A stretch of 64,000 bases of DNA from Curvibacter sp. PD_MW3 (lineage in GTDB: Bacteria > Pseudomonadota > Gammaproteobacteria > Burkholderiales > Burkholderiaceae_C), in assembly GCA_002633085.1 (NCBI GenBank), contig NSIV01000012.1:1-64000 (forward strand), given 5' to 3'. A program made the position numbers and the translations under genes. The notes under the pieces are model-generated. The model was not told where the DNA came from, did no database searches, and saw only the letters and a program-made list of their open reading frames with translations. How positions within the stretch are numbered: position 1 is the first letter of the stretch; each line of letters opens with the position of its first letter. Shown here in pieces: positions 33,725 to 43,487 of the stretch.

Positions 33725-33901
33725 GGTGTCTGCAAGTGCCACCGGACCGGCATCCTGAACCGGGGTTCAGGTGGGCGAGGTCAGCGTTGGCTTTGGGTTC
33801 ATCTGACGCGAGACGATCACGCTAGCCAGGCGATATTCCAAGCCCGGGCTCAATGAGCATTGGTTCAAGGAAATATAAAGCCCGGCGGCATTGCAGACAG
33901 G
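33725..33901 (-). ncRNA. ssrS: 6S RNA
   Basis: Closing stem CCTGTCTGCAATGCCGCC / GGTGGCACTTGCAGACACC; 3' half CACCTGAACCCCGGTTCAGGATGCCGGTCCGGTGGCA resembles E. coli 6S; located downstream of zapA; TACAAT -10 just upstream. Confidence 0.8.
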
Positions 33902-33971
33902 TGGATTGTAGGCGCTGGTGCGCCAGTCTGCAGGGGAAAATTCGCCGTTGGTCTGATGACCTCTGCTTGTC

Positions 33972-34328
33972 TCAGATCAGTCGGCCATCTTCGCCCAGCA
34001 CCGCGTCGAGGCGTTGCAACAACATGGCGATGGCGTCGTCCGGGTGGGCGGCCGGTAAGGTCGTGGCGGTGGCAGCAGGGGCGGGAGCCGCTGTGGCCGT
34101 GTTGGTGCTGGGCGCCACGGGCGCGCTGGCGCGTTCCGACAGGTCGAACGCCAGGTTCAGCGATGCCAGCACGGCAATGCGGTCACGTGCCTTGACCTTG
34201 CCGCTGTCGCGGATCTTGCACATGGCGCTGTCAACGCGCTCGACGGCATCAAGCAGACGGGTTTCGCCGCCTTCGGGGCAACCGAGCAGATAGCTCTGCC
34301 CCATGATCTGGACTTCGAGTTGTTTCAT
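33972..34328 (-). CDS. zapA: cell division protein ZapA
   Basis: MKQLEVQIMGQSYLLGCPEGGETRLLDAVERVDSAMCKIR...DRIAVLASLNLAFDL. Confidence 0.9.
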   Translation of the reverse strand: MKQLEVQIMGQSYLLGCPEGGETRLLDAVERVDSAMCKIRDSGKVKARDRIAVLASLNLAFDLSERASAPVAPSTNTATAAPAPAATATTLPAAHPDDAIAMLLQRLDAVLGEDGRLI

Positions 34329-34555
34329 GCCGTGTTCTTGTTCGAATCGGTGCCGACGGTCTCCGGCAGACGTTCCAGCAGGGCGTCCACACGGGCGCGT
34401 GCAGCGCTCAGGCGCGACTTGAGCGAGTCGCGTTCACTGGTGAGGGCGTCGACCTGTGCGGCCAGCAGGGCGTTGGTGCGTTGCAATTCCTCGTGGCGCA
34501 CCAGCAGGCGCTCCACGCGCTCGATCAGTTGCTCGATTTGGGGCGGGTTCGACAT
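34325..34555 (-). CDS. small coiled-coil protein upstream of zapA (ZapB-like)
   Basis: MSNPPQIEQLIERVERLLVRHEELQRTNALLAAQVDALTSERDSLKSRLSAARARVDALLERLPE. Confidence 0.75.
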   Translation of the reverse strand: MSNPPQIEQLIERVERLLVRHEELQRTNALLAAQVDALTSERDSLKSRLSAARARVDALLERLPETVGTDSNKNTA

Positions 34556-34610
34556 AGATCAAGGGATTGTAGGCTTAGCGCAAGCAGCCTGACGTAAAAT
34601 CCAGCCCGTT

Positions 34611-34815
34611 GGTGCTCGCGGTGTGGTTCACACGCCGCAGTTCAACGGGAAGCAGGAGGGAGAGCCGGTCACGGCAAACCTAACCTGCGCTGCCCCCGCA
34701 ACGGTAAGTGGACGAATCGCTCGCGATTCCGCTTTCATCAAACAGCCACTGGACATGTGAATCAAGTGTCCGGGAAGGCGATGAAGGTTGTTTCCATCAG
34801 CCCGGATACCGGCCA
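34611..34815 (+). promoter_or_regulatory. cobalamin (AdoCbl) riboswitch
   Basis: Core CGCTGCCCCCGCAACGGTAAGTGG ... GCCACTGG ... GGGAAGGCGATGAAGG ... AGCCCGGATACCGGCC. Confidence 0.95.
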
Positions 34816-34886
34816 ATACGGTGGTTGTGCGCCTGGCGCGCGGCCGTGACGTCCATGCCCTGGCGGGGAAGCCGGGGAGGGCATCC

Positions 34887-36752
34887 ATGTGTTCTTTCCT
34901 CATGAAAACTTGTCTTTCTGCGAAGCGGCTGATCCAGCTGATGCTGGCTGCGCTCGCGTCTTTTCCTTCTCTCAACGCCCATTCCCAAACCCTGACCACC
35001 GTCGCACTGGCCGAAACCGTGGTCACCGCCACCCGCACCGAGCAGCCGCTGCAAGACCTGGTGGCCGACGTCACCGTGGTCGACCGTGACGAGATCGAGC
35101 GCAGCGGCGCCACCAGCCTGGCCGATGTGCTGGTGCGCATGCCCGGCATCGAGATGGCGCGCAATGGCGGCCCCGGCACCTCCACCAGCCTGTACCTGCG
35201 CGGTTCCGAGACCCGCTTCACGGCGGTCTACATCGACGGCGTGCGGGTGGACTCCCAGTCCACCGGCGGCGCCCCATGGGAGGCGATCCCACTGGCGCAG
35301 ATCGACCGCGTGGAAATCCTGCGCGGTCCGGCAGGTGCGGTCTACGGCTCGGATGCGCTGGGCGGTGTGATCCAGATCTTCACGCGCAAGGGCCAGGGCG
35401 GATTTTCGCCGTATGCCGGTGTCGGCCTGGGAACCTACGGCACCCGCAAATGGGAGACCGGCTTCAGCGGCGCCAGCGAATCGTTTGACTACTCGCTTGG
35501 CGTGGCACGGGAGGCCAGCAGTGGCTTCAACACCCGCCCGGTGACGGGCTACAACCCGGACGACGATGGTTACGCGGTCGAGTCGCTCAGCGGCCGTCTG
35601 GGCTGGCAACTGAACCGGGCGCACCGGCTGGAGGCCACGGTACTGGCCAGCAGCATGGACGCCCAATACGACGCGTCGAACAAGAGCCCAGCATCGACCA
35701 AGGACGATCACGCTTTGAACCTGTTGCAGACCAAGGGCCTGAGCTGGCGTGGCCAGTGGAGCGACAGCTACAGCACCTTGCTGAGCGCCACCGAGTCGCG
35801 TGTGCAGTACGAGACCAAACCCTCGGCCTACCTGACGATGACGCGCTTGAACGGCTACCTGTTCCAGAACGAGCTGCGCCTGGGGGCGCACCAGCTGACG
35901 GCGGCCCTGGAGCGCAAGGTCGACCATCTGGAAAACAGCCCGATCAACCGTGACCGTTCTCAGGACGCCGTGGCCCTGGGCTACGGCTGGCGCGAGCGGC
36001 AGCATTCGCTGCAGGTCAATTGGCGGCATGACCAGGACAGCGAATTCGGTGGCCAGGACAGCGGCAGCGCCGCCTATGGTTTTGCGCTGACCCCGTTGTG
36101 GCGTGCCACGGCCTCGGCCGGCACAGCCTTCCGCGCGCCGACGCTGTACCAGCGTTTCAGCAGTTATGGCGTCTCGACCTTGCAGCCGGAAAGCAGCACC
36201 AACCAGGAGCTGGGGCTGCGTTATGCGCAGGGCAGCAGCCAGTTCGGCATCGTGGTGTACCGCAGCCAGGTCAGCAACCTGATCACCTATTCCACCACTG
36301 CCACCGGATGCGTCAACAGCCCGAACGGTTGTTATGGCAACACGGCGCAGGCCGAGTACACCGGGTTGACCGTGTCAGGCCAGTACCGTTATGCCGAGGT
36401 CAACCTGAAGGCTTCGCTGGATCTGCAGAATCCGCGGGATACGCAGACCGACAAACTGCTGGCACGGCGTGCCAGCCATCACGCCAACCTGTCGGCCGAC
36501 ACCCGCCTGGGCCGTTGGCTGGTCGGCGGTGGTGTTCAGCTCTCCGGTGCCCGCTACGACACGGCCGACAACACGACCGTGCTGCCGGGTTACGCCGTGG
36601 CGAACCTGCATGCCAGTACCAAGATTGACAAGGACTGGTCCGTGCTGGCGCGCATCGACAACCTGACCGACAGCGCCTACCAGCTCGCCAGCGGCTACGC
36701 CACGAGTGGGCGCAGCCTGTACGTCGCGCTGAAGTGGGCGCCGTTGCGCTAG
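34887..36752 (+). CDS. btuB: TonB-dependent vitamin B12 receptor
   Basis: Plug domain ETVVTATRTEQPLQDLVADVTVVDRDEIERSGATSLADVLVRMPGIEMARNGGPGTSTSLYLRG; C-terminal beta-barrel; downstream of riboswitch. Confidence 0.9.
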   Translation: MCSFLMKTCLSAKRLIQLMLAALASFPSLNAHSQTLTTVALAETVVTATRTEQPLQDLVADVTVVDRDEIERSGATSLADVLVRMPGIEMARNGGPGTSTSLYLRGSETRFTAVYIDGVRVDSQSTGGAPWEAIPLAQIDRVEILRGPAGAVYGSDALGGVIQIFTRKGQGGFSPYAGVGLGTYGTRKWETGFSGASESFDYSLGVAREASSGFNTRPVTGYNPDDDGYAVESLSGRLGWQLNRAHRLEATVLASSMDAQYDASNKSPASTKDDHALNLLQTKGLSWRGQWSDSYSTLLSATESRVQYETKPSAYLTMTRLNGYLFQNELRLGAHQLTAALERKVDHLENSPINRDRSQDAVALGYGWRERQHSLQVNWRHDQDSEFGGQDSGSAAYGFALTPLWRATASAGTAFRAPTLYQRFSSYGVSTLQPESSTNQELGLRYAQGSSQFGIVVYRSQVSNLITYSTTATGCVNSPNGCYGNTAQAEYTGLTVSGQYRYAEVNLKASLDLQNPRDTQTDKLLARRASHHANLSADTRLGRWLVGGGVQLSGARYDTADNTTVLPGYAVANLHASTKIDKDWSVLARIDNLTDSAYQLASGYATSGRSLYVALKWAPLR

Positions 36753-36759
36753 TCATCCC

Positions 36760-38157
36760 ATGAACCTGCCTGCGAATACCATACACCGCACCATGACCCA
36801 TCCCGCCGCATCCGTTTCCTGCCCCGCCATCCTTGTTGCGGCCCCGGCCTCCGGCCAGGGCAAGACCACGGTGACCGCGGCGCTGGCGCGCCTGCATGCG
36901 CGCCAGGGGCGGCGCGTGCGCGTGTTCAAGTGCGGGCCGGACTTCCTCGACCCGTTCTGGCACACCCTGGCCAGCGGCGCGCCGGTGCACCAGCTCGACC
37001 TGTGGATGACCGGCGAGGCCGACTGCCGCGCCCGTCTGTACGCAGCAGCGCAAGAGGCCGACCTGATCATCGTCGAAGGCGTCATGGGCCTGTTCGATGG
37101 CGAGCCCAGCGCGGCCGACCTGGCACAGCGCTTTGGCCTGCCCATCCTGGCGGTGGTCGATGCCTCGTCCATGGCCGGCACCTTCGGCGCGCTGGCCTAT
37201 GGCCTGCAGCATTACCGCGCTGGCCTGCGCATGGCCGGCGTGCTGGCCAACCGCGTGGCCAGTGAGCGCCATGCCGGCATGCTGCAGACCAGCCTGAAAG
37301 AGCCGGACCAGTGGCTCGGCGCGCTGATGCGCAACCCGGCGCTCACCTTGCCCGAGCGTCATCTGGGCCTGGTGGCCGCGACCGAACTCAGCGATGCGAT
37401 GGAGCGGCTCGATGCCGCTGCCGATGCGTTGCTCGACACGCCGCTGGGCCGCATGGGCACGGCCGAGCTGCAGCGCTGGGCGGTGAGCTTTCCCGCGGCC
37501 GATGCCGTGTTGCGCAGCCAGCCGCTGCTGGGCAAGACCGTGGCGGTGGCGCAGGACGCCGCGTTCTGCTTCATCTACGCTGCCAACATCGAATGCCTGC
37601 AGGCGCTCGGCGCCACGGTGACGTATTTCTCGCCGCTGGCCGACCGCGCCTTGCCGCCCTGCGATGCGGTTTGGCTGCCCGGCGGCTACCCCGAACTGCA
37701 TGCCCAGCGCCTGAGTGCCAACCACGCGCTGCGCGACAGCCTGCGCGCCCATGTGGCGCAGAACAAGCCGGTGTGGGCCGAGTGCGGCGGCATGATGGTG
37801 CTCTTTGATGAACTGGTGGACAAGGAAGGGCAGGGCCACGCCATGTGGGGCCTGCTGCCGGGCAAGGTCACCATGCAAAAACGGCTGGCCGGCCTGGGGT
37901 CGCAACAGTTGCTGATCGACGGCGAGCAACTGCGCGGCCACACTTTTCATTACTCCACCAGCGACACGCCGTTGCCGCCGCTGGCGCGCACCTCGCGGCC
38001 CGAAGGCAATGCCACGGCGCAGGATGGCGAGGCGGTTTATGTGCAGGGGCCGGTGGGCGCGAGTTACTTCCACGCCTGGTTCCCGTCCAGCCCGGCGCTG
38101 GTGGCGCGTCTGTTCAGCCAGGGCTTACAGCCCGTCACGCAGGCGCAGATAGCATGA
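36760..38157 (+). CDS. cobB: cobyrinate a,c-diamide synthase
   Basis: APASGQGKTTVTAALARLHARQGRRVRVFKCGPDFLDP; GATase YASYFHAW / AECGGMMVLFD. Confidence 0.92.
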   Translation: MNLPANTIHRTMTHPAASVSCPAILVAAPASGQGKTTVTAALARLHARQGRRVRVFKCGPDFLDPFWHTLASGAPVHQLDLWMTGEADCRARLYAAAQEADLIIVEGVMGLFDGEPSAADLAQRFGLPILAVVDASSMAGTFGALAYGLQHYRAGLRMAGVLANRVASERHAGMLQTSLKEPDQWLGALMRNPALTLPERHLGLVAATELSDAMERLDAAADALLDTPLGRMGTAELQRWAVSFPAADAVLRSQPLLGKTVAVAQDAAFCFIYAANIECLQALGATVTYFSPLADRALPPCDAVWLPGGYPELHAQRLSANHALRDSLRAHVAQNKPVWAECGGMMVLFDELVDKEGQGHAMWGLLPGKVTMQKRLAGLGSQQLLIDGEQLRGHTFHYSTSDTPLPPLARTSRPEGNATAQDGEAVYVQGPVGASYFHAWFPSSPALVARLFSQGLQPVTQAQIA

Positions 38158-38972
38158 ACCCGATGGACGCCCGCACGCTCGGCCCGCAACGCATCGTCTG
38201 CCTGACGGAGGAGACGACGGAGTGGCTCTACCTGCTGGGCGAGGAGCGACGCATCGTCGGCATCTCCGGCTACACCGTGCGGCCGCGCCGCGCGCGCGAG
38301 GAAAAGCCCAAGGTCAGTGCCTTCCTGAACGCCAGGATCGAATCCATCGTGGCGCTCAAGCCCGATTGCGTGTTCGGCTTTTCCGACCTGCAGGCCGACA
38401 TTGCCGCCGAGCTGATCCGCCGCGGTATCCAAATCACGGTGTTCAACCAGCGCAGCGTGGCCGAGATCTTCTCCATGCTGTACCAGGTGGCGGCCATGGT
38501 TGGGGCGGCCGAGCGCGGCTTGCAATTGATCAACGAGATGCAGACGAAGCTGGACGCCATTCAGCAAGCAGCGACCCAGTTGCCACGTCGCCCGCGCATC
38601 TACTTCGAGGAATGGGACGAGCCGCACATCAGTGCCATCCGCTGGGTGTCGGAACTCATGGGCCTGGCCGGTGGCGACGACATCTTTCCGGAGCTGGCAG
38701 CCGAGCCGATGGGCAAGCAGCGCATCATTGCCGATGGCGCCGAGATCGTGCGCCGCAACCCCGACATCATCATCGGCTCCTGGTGTGGCAAGAAATTCCG
38801 CGCCGAGAAGGTGGCAGCACGTGCCGGCTGGCAGGACGTCAGCGCGGTGAAGCATGGCCAGCTGTTCGAGATCAAGTCGGCCGACATCCTGCAGCCCGGC
38901 CCGGCTGCGCTGACCGACGGCGTGGCGCAGCTGCACCGCATCGTGATGGACTGGAGCAAGCTGTATGGCTGA
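38154..38972 (+). CDS. BtuF-like cobalamin-binding protein lacking an evident signal peptide
   Basis: RIVCLTEETTEWLYLLGEERRIVGISGYTVRP...ALKPDCVFGFSDLQADIAAELIRRGIQITVFNQRS; ATGA overlap with cobB. Confidence 0.8.
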   Translation: MNPMDARTLGPQRIVCLTEETTEWLYLLGEERRIVGISGYTVRPRRAREEKPKVSAFLNARIESIVALKPDCVFGFSDLQADIAAELIRRGIQITVFNQRSVAEIFSMLYQVAAMVGAAERGLQLINEMQTKLDAIQQAATQLPRRPRIYFEEWDEPHISAIRWVSELMGLAGGDDIFPELAAEPMGKQRIIADGAEIVRRNPDIIIGSWCGKKFRAEKVAARAGWQDVSAVKHGQLFEIKSADILQPGPAALTDGVAQLHRIVMDWSKLYG

Positions 38973-39567
38973 TGTGCTGACCCTGAGCAAAAGCGAACTC
39001 ATCCTCGGCGGCCAGAAGAGCGGCAAGTCGCGTCGCGCCGAATGGCTGGCGAAGACGTGGTTGGCGGCATCGCCGCAGCACAAGGCCACGCTGATCGCCA
39101 CTGGCCAGGCCTGGGACGAGGAGATGCGCCACCGCATTGCACGCCACCAGCGCGAACGTGCCGAGCGCGTGCCCGGCCTGCTGACGGTGGAAGAACCACG
39201 CTTACTGGCCGAGGCGATTGCCGCGTACAGCCGCCCCGACACCTTGCTGGTGGTGGACTGCCTGACGCTGTGGCTGACCAACTGGCTGATGCCGTTCAAG
39301 CCCACGGCGGAGGATTCTGAAAAAAATCGACCTCAAGCCCCCGATGTATCTGCGCCCATAGCTATGCTTTTAGGAGCAATCCGGAATGCCACGGGGCCGC
39401 TGGTGCTGGTGGGCAACGAGATCGGCTTGGGCGTGATTCCGCTCGGGCGCGAGGTGCGCGCTTTTGTTGATGCGCTGGGCCGCCTGAACCAGGACGTGGC
39501 GCAGGCCTGCGAACGTGTCACGCTGATGGCGGCCGGCCTGCCGCTGACGTTGAAGGGGACGGCATGA
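38965..39567 (+). CDS. cobU: bifunctional adenosylcobinamide kinase / guanylyltransferase
   Basis: ELILGGQKSGKSRRAEWLA; LVVDCLTLWLTNWLM; LVGNEIGLGVIPLGREVRAFVDALGRLNQDVA. Confidence 0.93.
   Translation: MADVLTLSKSELILGGQKSGKSRRAEWLAKTWLAASPQHKATLIATGQAWDEEMRHRIARHQRERAERVPGLLTVEEPRLLAEAIAAYSRPDTLLVVDCLTLWLTNWLMPFKPTAEDSEKNRPQAPDVSAPIAMLLGAIRNATGPLVLVGNEIGLGVIPLGREVRAFVDALGRLNQDVAQACERVTLMAAGLPLTLKGTA
39320..39380 (+). repeat. interspersed ~60-bp repeat, copy B (inside cobU)
   Basis: AAAAAAATCGACCTCAAGCCCCCGATGTATCTGCGCCCATAGCTATGCTTTTAGGAGCAAT. Confidence 0.55.
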
Positions 39568-40421
39568 AACGCGCGTTCTTCTGCTGGCTGATCTGCCTTG
39601 GGCTGCCGGCACAGGCGCTGCAGATCACCGACGACCGCGGCACCCAGGTCACGCTGCCGAAGCCGCCGCAGCGCATCGTCAGCCTGCTGCCGTCGTTGAC
39701 CGAGACCGTCTGCGAGCTCGGCCAGTGCCAGCGCCTGGTGGGGGTGGACCGCTATTCCAACCACCCGGCCAGCGTGCGCGCCTTGCCGCAGGTCGGTGGT
39801 GGGCTTGACCCGAACATCGAGGCCATCGTGGCACTCAAGCCCGACCTGGTGCTGATGTCGGTGTCCTCGCGCGCCAGCGAGCGGCTGGAAGCGCTGGGCC
39901 TGAAGGTGGCGGCGTTGGAGACCAAGAGCCATGCCGACGTGCAGCGCGTGCTGGAGCGGGTGGGGGCCTTGCTGGCCGTCAACGATGCGCAGCGCGTCTG
40001 GCGCCATATCGATGCCGGCGTGTCGGCGGCCGCACAGTCGCTGCCGGTCCAGGCGAAAAACCTGCGCATCTACTTCGAGGTCAACCGCGGCCCTTATGCG
40101 GCCGGCGAATCGTCCTTCATCGGCGAGACACTGACGCGCCTGGGCGTGAAGAACATCGTGCCGACCAGCCTGGGGCCGTTTCCCAAACTCAACCCCGAGT
40201 ACGTGGTGCGCGCCAACCCCGATGTGATCATGATCAGCCAGCGCAATGTTCCTGGCTTGCCGCAGCGCCCCGGCTGGGCCGGCATCCGCGCCGTGCGCGA
40301 GCAGCGCATCTGCATCTTTCCCACCGAACAGGCCGACGTGCTGATCCGCCCCGGCCCGCGCATGGCCGAGGCCGCGCGCCTGATGGCCCAGTGCCTGGCC
40401 GACAAGGGAGGGCGACGATGA
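39564..40421 (+). CDS. btuF: cobalamin ABC transporter substrate-binding protein
   Basis: Signal peptide; QRIVSLLPSLTETVCELGQCQRLVGVDRYSNHPASVRALPQVGGGLDPNIEAIVALKPDLVL. Confidence 0.88.
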   Translation: MKRAFFCWLICLGLPAQALQITDDRGTQVTLPKPPQRIVSLLPSLTETVCELGQCQRLVGVDRYSNHPASVRALPQVGGGLDPNIEAIVALKPDLVLMSVSSRASERLEALGLKVAALETKSHADVQRVLERVGALLAVNDAQRVWRHIDAGVSAAAQSLPVQAKNLRIYFEVNRGPYAAGESSFIGETLTRLGVKNIVPTSLGPFPKLNPEYVVRANPDVIMISQRNVPGLPQRPGWAGIRAVREQRICIFPTEQADVLIRPGPRMAEAARLMAQCLADKGGRR

Positions 40422-41434
40422 GCGGACCCTCACTACAGGAACGCCGCGCCACCTTGTGGGCCCTGGCCCTGGCGTTGCTGGCCGCGGCCGGTGTGCTGCT
40501 CGGCGCCGGTGTCGGCAGCACCGGTTTCGAGAGCGTGTTCAAGGTGCTGGACGATCCGGTGGCCTGGCAGATCGTCTGGGACATCCGGCTGCCGCGCACG
40601 CTCGGCGCCTGGCTGGCTGGCGCGCTGCTGGGTCTGGCTGGCGCGGTGGCGCAAGGGTTGTTCCGCAACCCGCTGGCTGACCCTTATCTGCTGGGCAGCG
40701 CCTCCGGCGCCTCGCTCGGTGTGGCCATCGCACTGGCCTTGTTCGGTGTCTCGCCGCTGGCCACGCACTGGCTGGTGCGCCTGGGCCTGACCGGTGCTGC
40801 CTTCGTCGGTGCCGTGGCGGCCGTGTTGCTCACGCTGGTGCTGGCGCGCGGCGTGCAGCACACCTTGCGCCTGCTGCTGGCCGGTGTCATCGTCGGTGTG
40901 GTGCTGGGCGCCTTGAGTTCGCTCACCATGCTGCTGGTGCCCGAGGTGCTGCAGGCCATGCAGGCCTTTCTGCTCGGCAGCACCGGTTATGTGGGGTGGA
41001 GTGCCTGCGTGTTGATGGCCGTCGTCTGGGGCCTGTGCATGTTGGCGGCCTGGAGCCTAAGCCGCGTGCTCGACGGCCTGACGCTGGGCGAGGCCACCGC
41101 CGCCAGCCTGGGGCTCTCGCTGGCACCGCTGCGCGCCGCGCTGATTGCGGTGATGGCGCTGGCCACCGGCACTGCCGTGGCGCAGACCGGTCTGATTGCC
41201 TTCGTTGGCCTGGCCGCGCCGCACCTGGTGCGCTCGCTGGTCAAGACCACGCACGGCCGCCTCACCTTCCTGGCCAGCCTGATGGGCGGCGTGCTGCTGA
41301 TGGTGGCCGACCTGCTGGCGCGTTGGTTGATTGCGCCGGCCGAGTTGCCGGTGGGCGTGCTGACCGCCGTGCTCGGCGGCGGTTACCTGCTGTGGCTGAT
41401 GCACCGGCAAAACCAGCGGGGGCGGATGTTATGA
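40418..41434 (+). CDS. btuC: cobalamin/iron-siderophore-type ABC transporter permease
   Basis: FecCD family: WDIRLPRTLGAWLAGALLGLAGAVAQGLFRNPLADPYLLGSASGASLGVA. Confidence 0.9.
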   Translation: MSGPSLQERRATLWALALALLAAAGVLLGAGVGSTGFESVFKVLDDPVAWQIVWDIRLPRTLGAWLAGALLGLAGAVAQGLFRNPLADPYLLGSASGASLGVAIALALFGVSPLATHWLVRLGLTGAAFVGAVAAVLLTLVLARGVQHTLRLLLAGVIVGVVLGALSSLTMLLVPEVLQAMQAFLLGSTGYVGWSACVLMAVVWGLCMLAAWSLSRVLDGLTLGEATAASLGLSLAPLRAALIAVMALATGTAVAQTGLIAFVGLAAPHLVRSLVKTTHGRLTFLASLMGGVLLMVADLLARWLIAPAELPVGVLTAVLGGGYLLWLMHRQNQRGRML

Positions 41435-42201
41435 ACCAGAGTGCCATTTGCGCGCAAGCCATCCGCGCCAGCCTGGGCAACGTCGAGGTGCTGCATGGCA
41501 TCGACCTGGACTTGCCTGTGGGCCGCTGGACCAGCATCGTCGGCCCCAACGGCGCCGGCAAGTCCACCTTGCTCAAGGCCCTGGCCGGGCTGCTGCCGCA
41601 TGACGGTGATGTGTCGCTGCTGGGCTGCCCGCCCGGCCATTTCCGTGGCCGCCAGAAAGCCCGGCACCTGGCCTGGCTGGGCCAGAACGAAAGCAGCGCC
41701 GACGACCTGACCGCTTACGACGTCGCGCTGCTGGGTCGCCTGCCGCACCAGCCCTGGCTGGCACCACCCAGCGCGGTCGACCACGCGGCCGTGGAACAGG
41801 CGCTGCGTGCCACCCAGGCCTGGGACTGGCGCGAGCGCCCCCTGAGCCATCTCTCCGGCGGCGAGCGCCAGCGTGTGCTGCTGGCGCGTGCGCTGGCGGT
41901 GCAGGCCGAGGTGCTGCTGATGGACGAACCGCTGGCCAACCTCGACCCGCCGCACCAGGTGGACTGGCTGCTGCTGGTGCGCGAACTGGTCAAAAACGGC
42001 AAGACCGTGGTCAGCGTGCTGCACGAGTTGTCGCTGGCGCTGCAGGCCGACGAGCTGGTCATCATGGCCGCCGGCCGCGTGACGCACCACGGCGCCTGCG
42101 CTGACGCCGCCACCCACCGTGCGCTGGAGCAGGTGTTCGACAACCGTATTCACATCCAACAGGTGGCAGGGCAATGGCTCTCGCTGCCCAAACTCTCATA
42201 A
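41431..42201 (+). CDS. btuD: cobalamin ABC transporter ATP-binding protein
   Basis: [49 protein letters not shown]. Confidence 0.9.
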   Translation: MNQSAICAQAIRASLGNVEVLHGIDLDLPVGRWTSIVGPNGAGKSTLLKALAGLLPHDGDVSLLGCPPGHFRGRQKARHLAWLGQNESSADDLTAYDVALLGRLPHQPWLAPPSAVDHAAVEQALRATQAWDWRERPLSHLSGGERQRVLLARALAVQAEVLLMDEPLANLDPPHQVDWLLLVRELVKNGKTVVSVLHELSLALQADELVIMAAGRVTHHGACADAATHRALEQVFDNRIHIQQVAGQWLSLPKLS

Positions 42202-42212
42202 CCGGACACTCC

Positions 42213-42782
42213 ATGGAAATCGAAGCTCCCCCGACTGAAAAGCGCTACGAGAAACCCGAGGGCGAACGCCGCGGCCTCGTCATCGTCAACACTGGCGACG
42301 GCAAAGGCAAGAGCACGGCCGCCTTCGGCCTGGCACTGCGCGCGCACGGCCGCGGCAAGGCGGTCAAGATTTACCAGTTCATGAAAGTGCCGAGTGCGCG
42401 CTTTGGCGAACACCGCATGTTCGAGCAGCTTGGCATCCCGATCGAAGGGCTGGGCGACGGCTTTTCCTGGAAGAGTCAGGACCTGGAGCACTCGGCCCAA
42501 CTGGCGCGCGACGGCTGGGCGCGCGCCAAGGCCAGCATCCTGAGCGGCGAGTTTTTTATGGTCACGCTCGACGAGATCACCTACCCGCTGATCTACGGCT
42601 GGCTGCCGCTCGATGACGTGCTGCAGACGTTGCGCGATCGTCCCAAGCACGTGCACGTGGTGCTGACCGGCCGCCGCTGCCCGCCCGAGATCATTGAACT
42701 GGCCGACACCGTGACCGAGATGACGCTCATCAAGCACGCGTTCAAGGCCGGCATCCCGGCACAACGCGGCATCGAAGACTGA
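42213..42782 (+). CDS. cobO: cob(I)yrinic acid a,c-diamide adenosyltransferase
   Basis: [39 protein letters not shown]. Confidence 0.93.
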   Translation: MEIEAPPTEKRYEKPEGERRGLVIVNTGDGKGKSTAAFGLALRAHGRGKAVKIYQFMKVPSARFGEHRMFEQLGIPIEGLGDGFSWKSQDLEHSAQLARDGWARAKASILSGEFFMVTLDEITYPLIYGWLPLDDVLQTLRDRPKHVHVVLTGRRCPPEIIELADTVTEMTLIKHAFKAGIPAQRGIED

Positions 42783-42788
42783 CCCCCC

Positions 42789-43487
42789 ATGTCACGCGAC
42801 CCCGCCACCCTGGTACCGGCCGAACCGTTCAGCGCAGCTGATGCGGCGGCGGTGTACCGGGCCATCTTCGAGCGGCGCGACATGCGCCACTTCGCCGGTG
42901 GCAGCGTGGCGCCCGAGGTGCTGCGGCGTTTGCTGCAGGCGGCGCACCATGCGCCCAGCGTCGGTTTCATGCAGCCGTGGCGCTTCATCCGCATCACGCA
43001 GCCCGCCTTGCGCCAGCAACTGCACGCACTGGTGGAGCAGGAGCGGGTGCAGACCGCGCGCGCCTTGGGCGAGCGGGAAGACGCGTTCATGAAGCTCAAG
43101 GTGGAAGGCTTGCTGGAAGCGGCCGAGGTGTTTGCCGTGGCACTGGCCGACGGGCGTGAGCGTCATGTCTTCGGCCGTCGCACGCTACCGCAGATGGACC
43201 TGGCTTCCGCCGCCTGCGCCATCCAGAACCTGTGGCTGGCCGCGCGCGCCGAAGGACTGGGCATGGGCTGGGTCTCGCTGTTCGAGCCGCAGGCAGTGGC
43301 GCAACTGCTGGGTCTGCCGTCCGGGGCCGAGCCGATTGCGCTGTTGTGCCTGGGTCCTGTGCAGGGCTATTACAGCGAACCGATGCTGAGCCAGGACAAG
43401 TGGGCGCAGCGCGAGGCGCTGGCCGGGCTGGTGTTCGATGACCGCTGGGGCCAGGGTGCGAGCCTGTTTGCAGAAGAGGCGCCGTGA
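42789..43487 (+). CDS. bluB: 5,6-dimethylbenzimidazole synthase
   Basis: AIFERRDMRHFAGGSVAPEVLRRLLQAAHHAPSVGFMQPWRFI; cob operon context. Confidence 0.9.
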   Translation: MSRDPATLVPAEPFSAADAAAVYRAIFERRDMRHFAGGSVAPEVLRRLLQAAHHAPSVGFMQPWRFIRITQPALRQQLHALVEQERVQTARALGEREDAFMKLKVEGLLEAAEVFAVALADGRERHVFGRRTLPQMDLASAACAIQNLWLAARAEGLGMGWVSLFEPQAVAQLLGLPSGAEPIALLCLGPVQGYYSEPMLSQDKWAQREALAGLVFDDRWGQGASLFAEEAP

